Source of the DNA: Phycisphaeraceae bacterium
Lineage (GTDB): Bacteria; Planctomycetota; Phycisphaerae; Phycisphaerales; UBA1924
Length of the DNA stretch: 64,000 bases
Direction of reading: 5' to 3'
Assembly (NCBI GenBank): GCA_019636695.1
Contig: JAHBXD010000001.1
Location: forward strand, 923,661-987,660
Translations under genes and position numbers: made by a program
In this document: in pieces, positions 1 to 7,482 of the stretch
How positions within the stretch are numbered: the first letter of the stretch is position 1
How the letters are laid out: the number at the start of each line of letters is the position of its first letter
The notes under the pieces: model-generated
What the model was told of the DNA's origin: nothing
The model's input: only the letters and a program-made list of their open reading frames with translations
Databases searched by the model: none

Positions 1-426
1 CACCGGCCCGAAGGCGTTGGGCGAGTTTCCGAATGTATAGGAACCTGCCGGTATGTTCAGCGGACCCGAGCGAACCATTGTCTGCGGTCCCACTACGTTA
101 TCGATGAATGTGAGGCTGCGCATCGACGGATCAACACTCCCGCTCAAATAGATGTCGTACGAACCGTACGAACCGTCTGTCACCGGAAAGTCCGCGATCG
201 CCGAAGCGGGAATTCGCCAGGAGATGCCTGAAATCTCGGCCCCGACAAGACTCGTCAGCTCATCGGCGTGAATCAGCAGTTGATAGGTTCTTGGCGTCGA
301 AGTCAGGGGACCGACGAAAATGCCGTTGCCGTCTGTCGAGTCATAGCCGTTCGGGACGACCAGATCCGAAGCATGTGCGGAAGCGACAGGGATCAACGCG
401 GCGACGATCACTCCGAGACGATTCAT
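1..426 (-). CDS. Secreted protein of unknown function, 3' end cut off by the window
   Basis: The reading frame opens with ATG at 424-426 and stays open for 142 codons to the left edge, so the C-terminus is missing. A strong Shine-Dalgarno sequence (GGAGGA class) lies at about 432-438. The first 20 or so residues form a signal peptide: a short basic start, a hydrophobic stretch LGVIVAALIPVASA, and a likely cleavage after AHA. The mature part is rich in Ser, Thr and Gly and begins with the segment SDLVVPNGYDSTDGNG. This resembles the surface or PEP-CTERM proteins common in planctomycetes, but the C-terminal anchor that would prove it lies outside the window. I do not recognise a catalytic domain. 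Confidence 0.7.
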   Translation of the reverse strand, partial: MNRLGVIVAALIPVASAHASDLVVPNGYDSTDGNGIFVGPLTSTPRTYQLLIHADELTSLVGAEISGISWRIPASAIADFPVTDGSYGSYDIYLSGSVDPSMRSLTFIDNVVGPQTMVRSGPLNIPAGSYTFGNSPNAFGPV

Positions 427-575
427 GCGAGTTCCTCCTCGAAAGCACCCAACAAATACTCTCGCGCCGAGACGCGACATCAAAAACACCATATCCGCTC
501 GCAGGCAGGCGTGCAACGAAAAATGCAGTCGATGGTCACCGTTCTGTTTGGATCGAAGTCGCTTCTTGTCCCCGC

Positions 576-607
576 AAAAATGAAAACGCCCGGGCATGGC
601 CCGGGCG
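576..607 (-). terminator. Intrinsic terminator downstream of hppA
   Basis: On the minus strand a GC-rich perfect hairpin with arms CGCCCGGGC and GCCCGGGCG around a short loop (587-607) is followed by TTTT and then TTTTT. It lies about 25 bases beyond the hppA stop codon, so it probably ends that transcript. Confidence 0.75.
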
Positions 608-630
608 GAGAATGCACGTGAAGGATAAAG

Positions 631-3423
631 TCAGTGCAGGCCGATCATTTCGCCCACGATCGGGCCGAATTTGACGATCAACCCCGCGAAGACGACCGAC
701 ACGATCGAAATCAACTTGATCAGAATGTTCAGCGAAGGACCGCTGGTATCCTTGAAAGGATCGCCGACCGTGTCGCCCACAACCGTGGCCTTGTGGTCGT
801 CCGACCCCTTGCCGTAGACATACCTGTCGCCGTGCCCGGTATCGACATATTCCTTCGCCTTGGCCATCAACTGGTCGAGAATCGCGGCAGGCACACGCTC
901 GCGTGCGTTGTCGGTATTGTCCACGAGCATCTTCGCGGTAATACGCCCCTTCGATTCAATGTACTTCTTGGCATTGTCCCACGCGCCGCCCGCGTTGGCC
1001 ATGTAGATCGCAACGGCGAACCCGCTGGCCAAGCCGCCTGCCAGCATGCCCATCACACCCGGAACACTGAGCACCAGGCCGACAAGCAGCGGCACCGTGA
1101 TCGCAAGAATCGAGGGCACCACCATCTCACGCTGCGCACCGGCCGTCGAGATGCTCACGCAGGTCGCATAGTCCGGATACTGCACGCCTTGGTGCTCCAC
1201 CCTCTTCGGCCACTTCTCCGGATCGCTGATGTCTTGTTCGCTCATCCCCTGCGAACGGAACGCTTCTCGCATCTTGCCGAACTGGCGGCGACACTCATTC
1301 ATCATGCTGTAGGCCGCTCGACCCACCGCCTGCATGGTCATCGAGCAGAAAAGGAACGTCAGCAGAGTCCCCATGAAGATGCCGCCGAGCACCCGTGGGT
1401 TGGTCAGCGACACGTCGTAATAGTCGATCACGTCCGCCAATACACCGTTGCGCGTACCGACGACCGTAAGTGACACGGGGTCGGCGTGCGCGCTCGCCCC
1501 GGTGCCGTGCTGAATCGTGCCCGACAGTTCAAACCGCCGCGCGGTTTCGATCGTCGCCGCCCCGGCCACCCCCTGGCGCTTCAGCGGAGTCACCGAGAAG
1601 GTCATCCCGGGCTTGATTGCCTCCCAGAAGTGCGTGCCGGCCACCTGCAGGTGGTCATTCAGCATCGCACCGTCAACATAGGGCTTGGTTCCACCCGCTC
1701 TCGGCTGCACAATTGCAAACTTGCCGTGCCCCTCATACACCGCATACGGCGCATCACCCTCGGGGCGCTCATAGTTCGCCGTGGCGACATAGGTTTCACT
1801 CTGACGGAACAACTGCGTCTGCACCACCTGCACATAGGCCGCGAACAACGCGAGCGCCGTCAGTGCCGCCGAACCGATCGCAAACCCCTTGCCGATTGCG
1901 GCGGTTGTATTGCCGAGCGAGTCAAGCATGTCCGTCCGCTGACGAACGATGGGAGGCTGGCTGCTCATTTCGGCGTTGCCGCCGGCGTTGTCAGCGATCG
2001 GGCCGTATGCGTCCGTCGCGAGCGTAATGCCAAGCGTCGCCAGCATGCCTACTGCCGCAATCGCAACGCCATACAGCCCGAGAAGGAAACTCTCGCCCCC
2101 GCCGCTGAAGGTAAACGCCGCGATAACCGCGACCACGATCGTGAGCAGCGATGCCCACGTGCTCTTCATCCCGATCGCAATGCCCGAGATGATGACCGTA
2201 GCCGGACCCGTCAGGGCCTGCTCGGCGATGCTCTTCGTCGGGCGATACTCATAACTGGTGTAGTACTCGGTGGCCTTGGCGATCACCAACCCCGCCACAA
2301 GCCCCGCGATAATCGAACCACCGACACCATACCACGCAAGCCCGGCGGCCTGTGCCTGTGCAGCGCCCTCTCCCGACCCGAAAAGCAGGTACGGAATCGC
2401 AAACGCCGCGAAAATGATCAAAGCCGCGGCAATATGAATGCCCTTGTTCAATGCCTGAAGCAGTTGGCTGAACCCGGCGTTCTCCTTCGTTCGAACCATG
2501 AAGATGCCGAAAATCGATGCCAGAATGCCGAAACCAGCAAGCGCCAGCGGGGCCGCCGCAAGACGCATCGCAAATTCGCCGGGGTTCGTCAACGTCGGGA
2601 TGGTGAACGCCGCCGCTGCGCCCAATGCAGCCGTTGACAACACCGAGCCGTAGTAACTCTCATAAAGGTCAGCGCCCATGCCCGCAACGTCGCCGACATT
2701 GTCACCCACATTGTCCGCGATCGTCGCCGGGTTGCGTGCATCGTCTTCGGGAATGCCGGCCTCGACCTTACCCACCAGGTCAGCGCCCACGTCTGCAGCC
2801 TTGGTATAAATACCGCCGCCTACGCGAGCAAAAAGCGCCTGGGCCGAAGCACCCATGGCAAAGCTCAAGGCCACCGTTGTCGTTTCACGAATATCGCCAG
2901 TCAGGCCGATCTGCTCGCCGAAGCCGTTGAGAATCAGGAACCACACACTCACATCAAGCAGTGCGAAACCCACGACGTTCAGGCCCATCACCGCGCCGGC
3001 GCGAAACGCCACCTGCAAGCCTTCGTTCAACGAGTTTTTCGCAGCCGCTGCCGTACGGTTGCTCGCGCTGGTCGCCATTCGCATGCCGAACCAGCCGCAC
3101 AACCCGGAGAGCAATCCCGCAATCGGCACACCCAGCATCGTCAGCGCCGGCTGAAGCCGCAGTGCGGCCATCATTCCCAGCAACGCCACGAGCACCACGA
3201 ACACAATCGTTACGATCCGATACTGACGCTTCAGATACGCCATCGCACCATCTCGCACCGCCGCGGCAATGCGTATCTGCTCTTCATCACCCTCACCACG
3301 TTTGAGCACGCTGCCCGTGAAGGCCTTGGCCATCACCAGAGCGGCGATTGCGCCGATCGGCGCCAGCCAGTACACAAGGGGGAAATCGGCAACGGCCGCG
3401 GGAAGCAAGCTCGACATCGGCAC
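631..3423 (-). CDS. hppA: Membrane-bound ion-translocating pyrophosphatase, K+-dependent type, with a large insertion
   Basis: Couples hydrolysis of pyrophosphate to pumping of H+ and/or Na+ across the membrane. The cytoplasmic substrate motifs are all present: DVGADLVGKVE (near residue 211), DNAGGNAEM, and DTVGDPFKDTSGP near the C-terminus. The motif GNTTAA carries Ala where K+-independent enzymes have Lys, which predicts a K+-stimulated enzyme; H+ versus Na+ specificity cannot be read here. At 930 residues it is much longer than the usual 650-770. The excess is a soluble, mostly polar segment of about 140 residues (nt 1402-1824) after the GNTTAA helix, on the face opposite the active site. 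Start: GTG at 3421-3423 has GGAGAA six bases upstream; ATG at 3415-3417 is the alternative. Confidence 0.95.
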   Translation of the reverse strand: MPMSSLLPAAVADFPLVYWLAPIGAIAALVMAKAFTGSVLKRGEGDEEQIRIAAAVRDGAMAYLKRQYRIVTIVFVVLVALLGMMAALRLQPALTMLGVPIAGLLSGLCGWFGMRMATSASNRTAAAAKNSLNEGLQVAFRAGAVMGLNVVGFALLDVSVWFLILNGFGEQIGLTGDIRETTTVALSFAMGASAQALFARVGGGIYTKAADVGADLVGKVEAGIPEDDARNPATIADNVGDNVGDVAGMGADLYESYYGSVLSTAALGAAAAFTIPTLTNPGEFAMRLAAAPLALAGFGILASIFGIFMVRTKENAGFSQLLQALNKGIHIAAALIIFAAFAIPYLLFGSGEGAAQAQAAGLAWYGVGGSIIAGLVAGLVIAKATEYYTSYEYRPTKSIAEQALTGPATVIISGIAIGMKSTWASLLTIVVAVIAAFTFSGGGESFLLGLYGVAIAAVGMLATLGITLATDAYGPIADNAGGNAEMSSQPPIVRQRTDMLDSLGNTTAAIGKGFAIGSAALTALALFAAYVQVVQTQLFRQSETYVATANYERPEGDAPYAVYEGHGKFAIVQPRAGGTKPYVDGAMLNDHLQVAGTHFWEAIKPGMTFSVTPLKRQGVAGAATIETARRFELSGTIQHGTGASAHADPVSLTVVGTRNGVLADVIDYYDVSLTNPRVLGGIFMGTLLTFLFCSMTMQAVGRAAYSMMNECRRQFGKMREAFRSQGMSEQDISDPEKWPKRVEHQGVQYPDYATCVSISTAGAQREMVVPSILAITVPLLVGLVLSVPGVMGMLAGGLASGFAVAIYMANAGGAWDNAKKYIESKGRITAKMLVDNTDNARERVPAAILDQLMAKAKEYVDTGHGDRYVYGKGSDDHKATVVGDTVGDPFKDTSGPSLNILIKLISIVSVVFAGLIVKFGPIVGEMIGLH

Positions 3424-3625
3424 GATGATTTCTCCGAGAAAGAAGAACCCCCGCAAAGGAGCGCCCGGCCACGAGCCCAGGACTCAACGATCACGGGTGA
3501 AAACGAGCATACCGACTCATCGGGAGTGATGACGACCGACCCCGAACCGGTCAGGAATCCACATCTCACACTGTTCATGAAGGCTGAACGCCGAGCGATC
3601 AACCGCCGGATTGATCAGCCGAGCG

Positions 3626-3838
3626 TCAGGACTTGACCGGACGCGGCGGCCCGTTCTGGGCGGCCAGTCGGCGATTGGAACTCTTGCGGAGCTGGCGACG
3701 ACGACGCTCGGAGGGTTTCTCGTAGAACTCCTTGCGCTTGATATCCTTCGTCAGCCCCTCTTTTTCGCAGAGCTTCTTGAAGCGTCTCATCATCTGTTCG
3801 ACGCCTTCACCACTCCGTGCCTTGATCCTGATCGCCAT
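3626..3838 (-). CDS. rpsU: 30S ribosomal protein S21 (bS21)
   Basis: A 70-residue, very basic protein of the small ribosomal subunit. It carries the family pattern of an N-terminal segment with MRRFKKLCEKEGL, then KRKEFYEKPSERRRR and a basic tail, and has the usual family length. ATG at 3836-3838 is preceded by AGGAG about 12 bases upstream. It lies between a short hypothetical gene and hppA on the same strand, so the four minus-strand genes from 5041 down to 631 could be read together, although the 200-base gap to hppA leaves room for a separate promoter. Confidence 0.95.
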   Translation of the reverse strand: MAIRIKARSGEGVEQMMRRFKKLCEKEGLTKDIKRKEFYEKPSERRRRQLRKSSNRRLAAQNGPPRPVKS

Positions 3839-3914
3839 GGGTCGAATGCACTCCTCTCGCCGTAACGGGTGTCATTTGTACGGGACAGGAGTAAAGGACT
3901 CACCCGACCCCGGA

Positions 3915-4427
3915 TCAAGCCCCCGCCGGTTTGACCAGCTTGCCGGCGGCGTCCAATTCCACTCTTTCAAGCTTCAAACGCCCCCCCGGCCCTTCTGGCA
4001 GCAGCAGCAGCTCGACGTTATGCCCCTCGGGCGTGCTGTACGCCACCCCGGTGTAATCCCCTGGTTGAAGCGTCGGCTGCACCCGCTCACTGATCTCAGC
4101 GCAAACCATCTCCGCCATGGGGGCTACATCCGACGCTGACAGCCGCTTCCGATCGAACAGCAACTGGACGAATGTTTCATCTTCCGACCCGATCCCAGCG
4201 ATGTCGAGTCGATGCCGTTCAGGCTTGCTGGCCAAGTTCCGGGCATAGTCGAGAATTCGAGACTGTTCCTGACTCGACTTCGCACTCGCAAAGACGGCTA
4301 GGGAAAGCCCCGGGGTCTTTCCCGCTCCCTTAGATGGGGGGGGGGATGTGGCTTGGGGCGTCCCCCATGTCGAAAGGGCCTGCTCGCCCTTGATTGCAGG
4401 CTTCTTTTTCTTCAGGAACCCGAACAT
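3915..4427 (-). CDS. Hypothetical soluble protein
   Basis: A protein of 170 residues that I do not recognise. It begins with MFGFLKKKK and a low-complexity Pro/Ser/Thr/Gly-rich linker (residues 15-45), followed by a compact alpha/beta-like region of about 120 residues with the segments LDIAGIGSEDETFVQLLFDR and PGDYTGVAYSTPEGHNVELL. There is no signal peptide and no membrane helix. The start is ATG at 4425-4427, with GAAAGGGG close upstream. It lies 17 bases downstream of gmhA on the same strand, so the two are probably cotranscribed; that gives no firm functional clue. Confidence 0.75.
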   Translation of the reverse strand: MFGFLKKKKPAIKGEQALSTWGTPQATSPPPSKGAGKTPGLSLAVFASAKSSQEQSRILDYARNLASKPERHRLDIAGIGSEDETFVQLLFDRKRLSASDVAPMAEMVCAEISERVQPTLQPGDYTGVAYSTPEGHNVELLLLPEGPGGRLKLERVELDAAGKLVKPAGA

Positions 4428-4444
4428 GCCACCCCTTTCACGTC

Positions 4445-5041
4445 CTACCCATTCGGATAGTTCTGCGGGAACAAGATGCGCTCCACCGCCTCGATGAGCA
4501 CGTGCAGAATCAGCATATGGACTTCCTGAATCCTGTCCGCCGTGCGGCCGGGGGCAATCCATTCGTGCTCGCACCTTCCGCGTAGCGCGCCTCCGCCCTT
4601 CCCAAGTAAGGCAACCGTCGTGGCTCCGCGCGCCAACGCTGTTTCAACTGCACGCAAGACGTTCGGAGAATTCCCGCTCGTGGACAAAACGAACAGCACG
4701 TCTCCCGGACGGGCGAAACATTCCACGGCCCGGGAAAACACGTGCTCGAACCCGAAGTCATTGGCCGTGCAGGTAATGTGCCCGGGGTCGGTCAGGGCCA
4801 TTACCGGCAGCGGCGGGCGATCGGCCCTGTACCTGCCGGTGAATTCCTCGGCGAAGTGCATCGCATCGCAGGCAGAGCCGCCGTTGCCGCAGATCAGGGC
4901 CTTGTGCCCGGCCTGAAAGCGCGTGGCCAGCATCCTTGCGACACGGTGCACCCGCTCGATATTCCCGCTTTCAGCAAGGAAGGTGTCGATTTCATCGCGA
5001 GCATCGCGAAACGCCTGAGCGATGGGATCAGAGGGTGGCAT
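4445..5041 (-). CDS. gmhA: Phosphoheptose isomerase (sedoheptulose 7-phosphate isomerase), SIS domain
   Basis: Predicted to convert sedoheptulose 7-phosphate to D-glycero-manno-heptose 7-phosphate, the first step towards ADP-heptose or GDP-heptose for surface glycans. The 198-residue length and single SIS domain fit GmhA. The sugar-phosphate loop reads ICGNGGSACDAMHFAEEF, with the expected Ser and the Glu of AEEF. The second phosphate loop is STSGNSPN, and the C-terminal helix has the expected His in QEVHMLILH. ATG at 5039-5041 has GGAG a few bases upstream. It is the first gene of the leftward run towards rpsU and is divergent from tRNA-Tyr. A different SIS-domain sugar isomerase cannot be fully excluded. 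Confidence 0.9.
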   Translation of the reverse strand: MPPSDPIAQAFRDARDEIDTFLAESGNIERVHRVARMLATRFQAGHKALICGNGGSACDAMHFAEEFTGRYRADRPPLPVMALTDPGHITCTANDFGFEHVFSRAVECFARPGDVLFVLSTSGNSPNVLRAVETALARGATTVALLGKGGGALRGRCEHEWIAPGRTADRIQEVHMLILHVLIEAVERILFPQNYPNG

Positions 5042-5089
5042 GTCTCCGGCAAGTGTATGAGCACCTGGCCGACCGAACATCTGCACGGA

Positions 5090-5118
5090 TTGCCCCTGAC
5101 CGCCGACAGGGATACATT
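5090..5118 (+). promoter_or_regulatory. Sigma-70-like promoter of tRNA-Tyr
   Basis: TTGCCC at 5090-5095 and TACATT at 5113-5118 are separated by 17 bases. They end 29 bases before the first base of the tRNA, a plausible distance for the primary transcript start. The match to consensus is moderate. Confidence 0.45.
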
Positions 5119-5147
5119 CTGGTGCGCTGGGACCATCCGGCGCCCCT

Positions 5148-5230
5148 GGGTGAGTGCCCGAGCGGCCAAAGGGGACAGACTGTAAATCTGTTGGCATATG
5201 CCTTCGGGGGTTCGAATCCCTCCTCACCCA
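5148..5230 (+). tRNA. tRNA-Tyr, anticodon GTA
   Basis: The acceptor arms GGGTGAG (5148-5154) and CTCACCC (5223-5229) pair perfectly, and the discriminator base is A at 5230. The anticodon stem ACAGA/TCTGT encloses the loop CTGTAAA, giving anticodon GTA (5182-5184). A long variable arm makes it a class II tRNA, as expected for bacterial tRNA-Tyr. The T loop reads GTTCGAATC. The CCA end is not encoded. Confidence 0.96.
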
Positions 5231-5311
5231 TTTCATTCGGCTTGGTCCTGATAACTCGGCTTCGCTGCGAACTGCTTTGTCCCAAACCAAGCTTTCATCG
5301 CGGCGGAGTTG

Positions 5312-5350
5312 AACCGCTGAGGTCCACCGCCAGTGGTTTCCTTGTTTTTT
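5312..5350 (+). terminator. Intrinsic terminator after tRNA-Tyr
   Basis: Arms AACCGCTG (5312-5319) and CAGTGGTT (5331-5338) form eight pairs with one G-T wobble around an 11-base loop, followed by TCCTTGTTTTTT. It lies about 80 bases after the tRNA and before the next coding sequence. Confidence 0.6.
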
Positions 5351-5418
5351 GCCGATTATCGCGGATGCTGAGTATTGGTCGGGTACGACCCGCTCCGCTT
5401 TCGCGGAAGGAGGCCTCT

Positions 5419-6687
5419 GTGTGCCGCATCTTGGTGCGTTGTGGTTTCTCTGGCCTGTTGCTCTCAACAACGTGCCAGGCAGGGGCTAATCCGCTCTTCA
5501 CGCTCGGAAACGGCGGTCCAAGCGGCCAACCCGGAACACAGATCAATCTCAAAGACGGGGCCTCGGTCACAAATGTCGGGGGTGGGGCAGGGATGGGCAC
5601 AGGTCACCCCGACGACGAAATCAACGGCATTTCCAATGATGCCGAAGAGGATGACGGAACAATCTGCTGGTCAGTCGATCCCAACTCGACCGGAGTCGGC
5701 GGCAGGTTCCCGATTCCCGGCGTCAATGTTCGCCATCAGGCAGTCCGCAATCAGCAACCCGGTGATGCATTCCTGGCTACCGAGGCATGGAACATCTTTA
5801 CCGGTCTGCTGCCGCCTCCGGTCAGCCTGGACCTTTTCGACAACGTACTGGTGATCAACCAGGCCGGCGGTTGGGTCGACGCCGTGGGGTTCGGGCTTCA
5901 CCCTGACGTCGGACCGCTGGACACCGTGACACCGGGAACACCGAAGGACGACGTGAATGGCCTGGCCTCGCGGATGGATAACGGATCGGGCGGGTATTCG
6001 CTCTTCTTTACGATCGCAAACGGCAGTCCTTCGGGCCTGTTTCTCCCTGGGCCGCCAGGCCTCGAACGCGGTGCGGACATTTTCTTCGATCCGGATATCA
6101 CGCTCCCCGGAGACGAGCAACTTTTCGCACGCGGCAATCAGTTAGGCCTGCTCCCCGGGGATGACATAGATGCGCTCGTTGTGTTCGATCGTGACAATAA
6201 CCGCCTGCTCAGCCCGCCGGACATCATTCTGTTCAGTCTCCGCGCCGGCTCGCCGACCCTCGTGCTCAACAATCGCAGCGGCGCGGACATCTTCCGCCGC
6301 ACTGGCATGGAAACAATCCTGTTCATCTCGAACGAGCAGCTCGGCCTTCGCTTCGAAGATGAGATAGACGCCCTCCGCTGGGACGGGCTGGTCAATGGCA
6401 ACATGCTCGACACCATCGATCACCGCCTCAACGGGCTTTCGGCATGCCCGGCCGATCTCTCCGGTTCGGTCAATCCATCCAGCCCGGTATACGGCCGCCC
6501 GGACGGCGTGCTCGATGCGGCGGATTTCTTCTATTTCCTTGATCAGTTCGTCATCGGCAACACCGCGATTGCCGACCTGACCGGCTCGGCCGACCCAAAC
6601 CACCCGGGCTACGGCAAGCCCGATGGGGTCATCGACGCAAGCGATTTTTTCTACTACCTCGATCTTTTTGAAGAAGGTTGCACCTGA
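5419..6687 (+). CDS. Secreted protein with two C-terminal dockerin-like repeats
   Basis: The 422-residue product begins with a short signal peptide (CGFSGLLLSTTCQAGA) and a Gly/Asp-rich mature region that I do not recognise. The last 80 residues hold two copies of a dockerin-like repeat with the shared core YGxPDGVxDAxDFFYxLDxF, each preceded by DLSGS or DLTGS, and end in a Cys-containing tail. The Asp-rich loops look like EF-hand calcium sites. Related C-terminal repeats are frequent in Phycisphaerales secretomes and are thought to serve surface anchoring or assembly. The GTG start (5419-5421) is chosen because AAGGAGG sits five bases upstream and the signal peptide follows directly; an earlier in-frame ATG lacks a ribosome site. 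Confidence 0.8.
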   Translation: MCRILVRCGFSGLLLSTTCQAGANPLFTLGNGGPSGQPGTQINLKDGASVTNVGGGAGMGTGHPDDEINGISNDAEEDDGTICWSVDPNSTGVGGRFPIPGVNVRHQAVRNQQPGDAFLATEAWNIFTGLLPPPVSLDLFDNVLVINQAGGWVDAVGFGLHPDVGPLDTVTPGTPKDDVNGLASRMDNGSGGYSLFFTIANGSPSGLFLPGPPGLERGADIFFDPDITLPGDEQLFARGNQLGLLPGDDIDALVVFDRDNNRLLSPPDIILFSLRAGSPTLVLNNRSGADIFRRTGMETILFISNEQLGLRFEDEIDALRWDGLVNGNMLDTIDHRLNGLSACPADLSGSVNPSSPVYGRPDGVLDAADFFYFLDQFVIGNTAIADLTGSADPNHPGYGKPDGVIDASDFFYYLDLFEEGCT

Positions 6688-6765
6688 CTCAAAGGTCCGG
6701 CGCTCATGCCTTCCGCATTGACGACTACACTACCACCGGAGGATCGGGAATCGGGGAGCTGCCGC

Positions 6766-7389
6766 ATGCGCGAAAGCGAAGCCGAGCTGGTCGCCAAGGC
6801 CCGACGTGGAAATGAAGATGCCCTCGCCGCACTGCTTGAGCAGGTAGGACCGGCACTTCGTTCTCGTCTGGCCGGCAAAATTTCCTCGCACTGGCGTTCC
6901 GCTGTAGATGAAGACGATGTGCTCCAAGTGACCTACATGGAAGCCTTCGGTCGGATTCAGAACTTCACCGACAGAGGCGAAGGGGCTTTCCTGGCCTGGC
7001 TCACCCAGATCGCCGAGAACAACCTGCGCGATGCCATCCGTGGTCTTGAGCGTGCCAAACGCCCCGACCCGCGGAAACGCGTGCAGCCCACGACGCGAGA
7101 AGACAGTTACGTCGGCCTTGTCGAAGTGCTCGGCGTAACCCAAACGACCCCAAGCATGAATGTCGCCAAGGGTGAAATTATCACCGAACTCGACCGGGCA
7201 CTCGCCAAGCTTCCCCCCGACTACGAACGGTGCATCCGCCTGTATGATCTCGAAGGCCGGAGCATCGAATCCGTCTGCACCGAGCTTGGCCGATCAAGCG
7301 GCGCGGTTTATATGCTCCGGGCACGAGCGCATGAGCGACTGGCCGAGGTTCTCGGCAGTGAATCACGTTTTTTCAGTCGTCGGTCGTGA
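6766..7389 (+). CDS. ECF-type RNA polymerase sigma factor
   Basis: A sigma-70 family factor of 207 residues with region 2 near the N-terminus (DEDDVLQVTYMEAFGRIQNF, which contacts the -10 element and core RNA polymerase) and region 4 at the C-terminus (LPPDYERCIRLYDLEGRSI, then a helix-turn-helix ending SSGAVYMLRARAHERL). It directly precedes a transmembrane Ser/Thr kinase. This pairing recurs in planctomycete ECF groups, where the kinase replaces an anti-sigma factor; that role here is inferred from position. The start at 6766 has GGGGAG seven bases upstream. An in-frame ATG at 6706 would add 20 residues but has a weak ribosome site. Confidence 0.9.
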   Translation: MRESEAELVAKARRGNEDALAALLEQVGPALRSRLAGKISSHWRSAVDEDDVLQVTYMEAFGRIQNFTDRGEGAFLAWLTQIAENNLRDAIRGLERAKRPDPRKRVQPTTREDSYVGLVEVLGVTQTTPSMNVAKGEIITELDRALAKLPPDYERCIRLYDLEGRSIESVCTELGRSSGAVYMLRARAHERLAEVLGSESRFFSRRS

Positions 7390-7482
7390 GCGTTCGCACT
7401 TCGTTGTCGCTTAGCCGCAAAACCGACCCGTTTCCTGAGATCTCGACCGCGACGAACGCACACGCCCAAGCTGCGCCTTGCC

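Noticed and set aside
150..180. Tandem repeat GTACGAACC x2
   Set aside because: It encodes two short Ser-Tyr-Gly units in the cut-off secreted protein and has no sign of a mobile or regulatory element.
1486..2637. Long plus-strand frames opposite hppA
   Set aside because: They are Arg- and His-rich antisense frames of a highly conserved membrane protein.
5239..5292. GCTTGGT/ACCAAGC as the tRNA-Tyr terminator
   Set aside because: The loop is about 40 bases and no T-run follows; the hairpin at 5312-5350 fits better.
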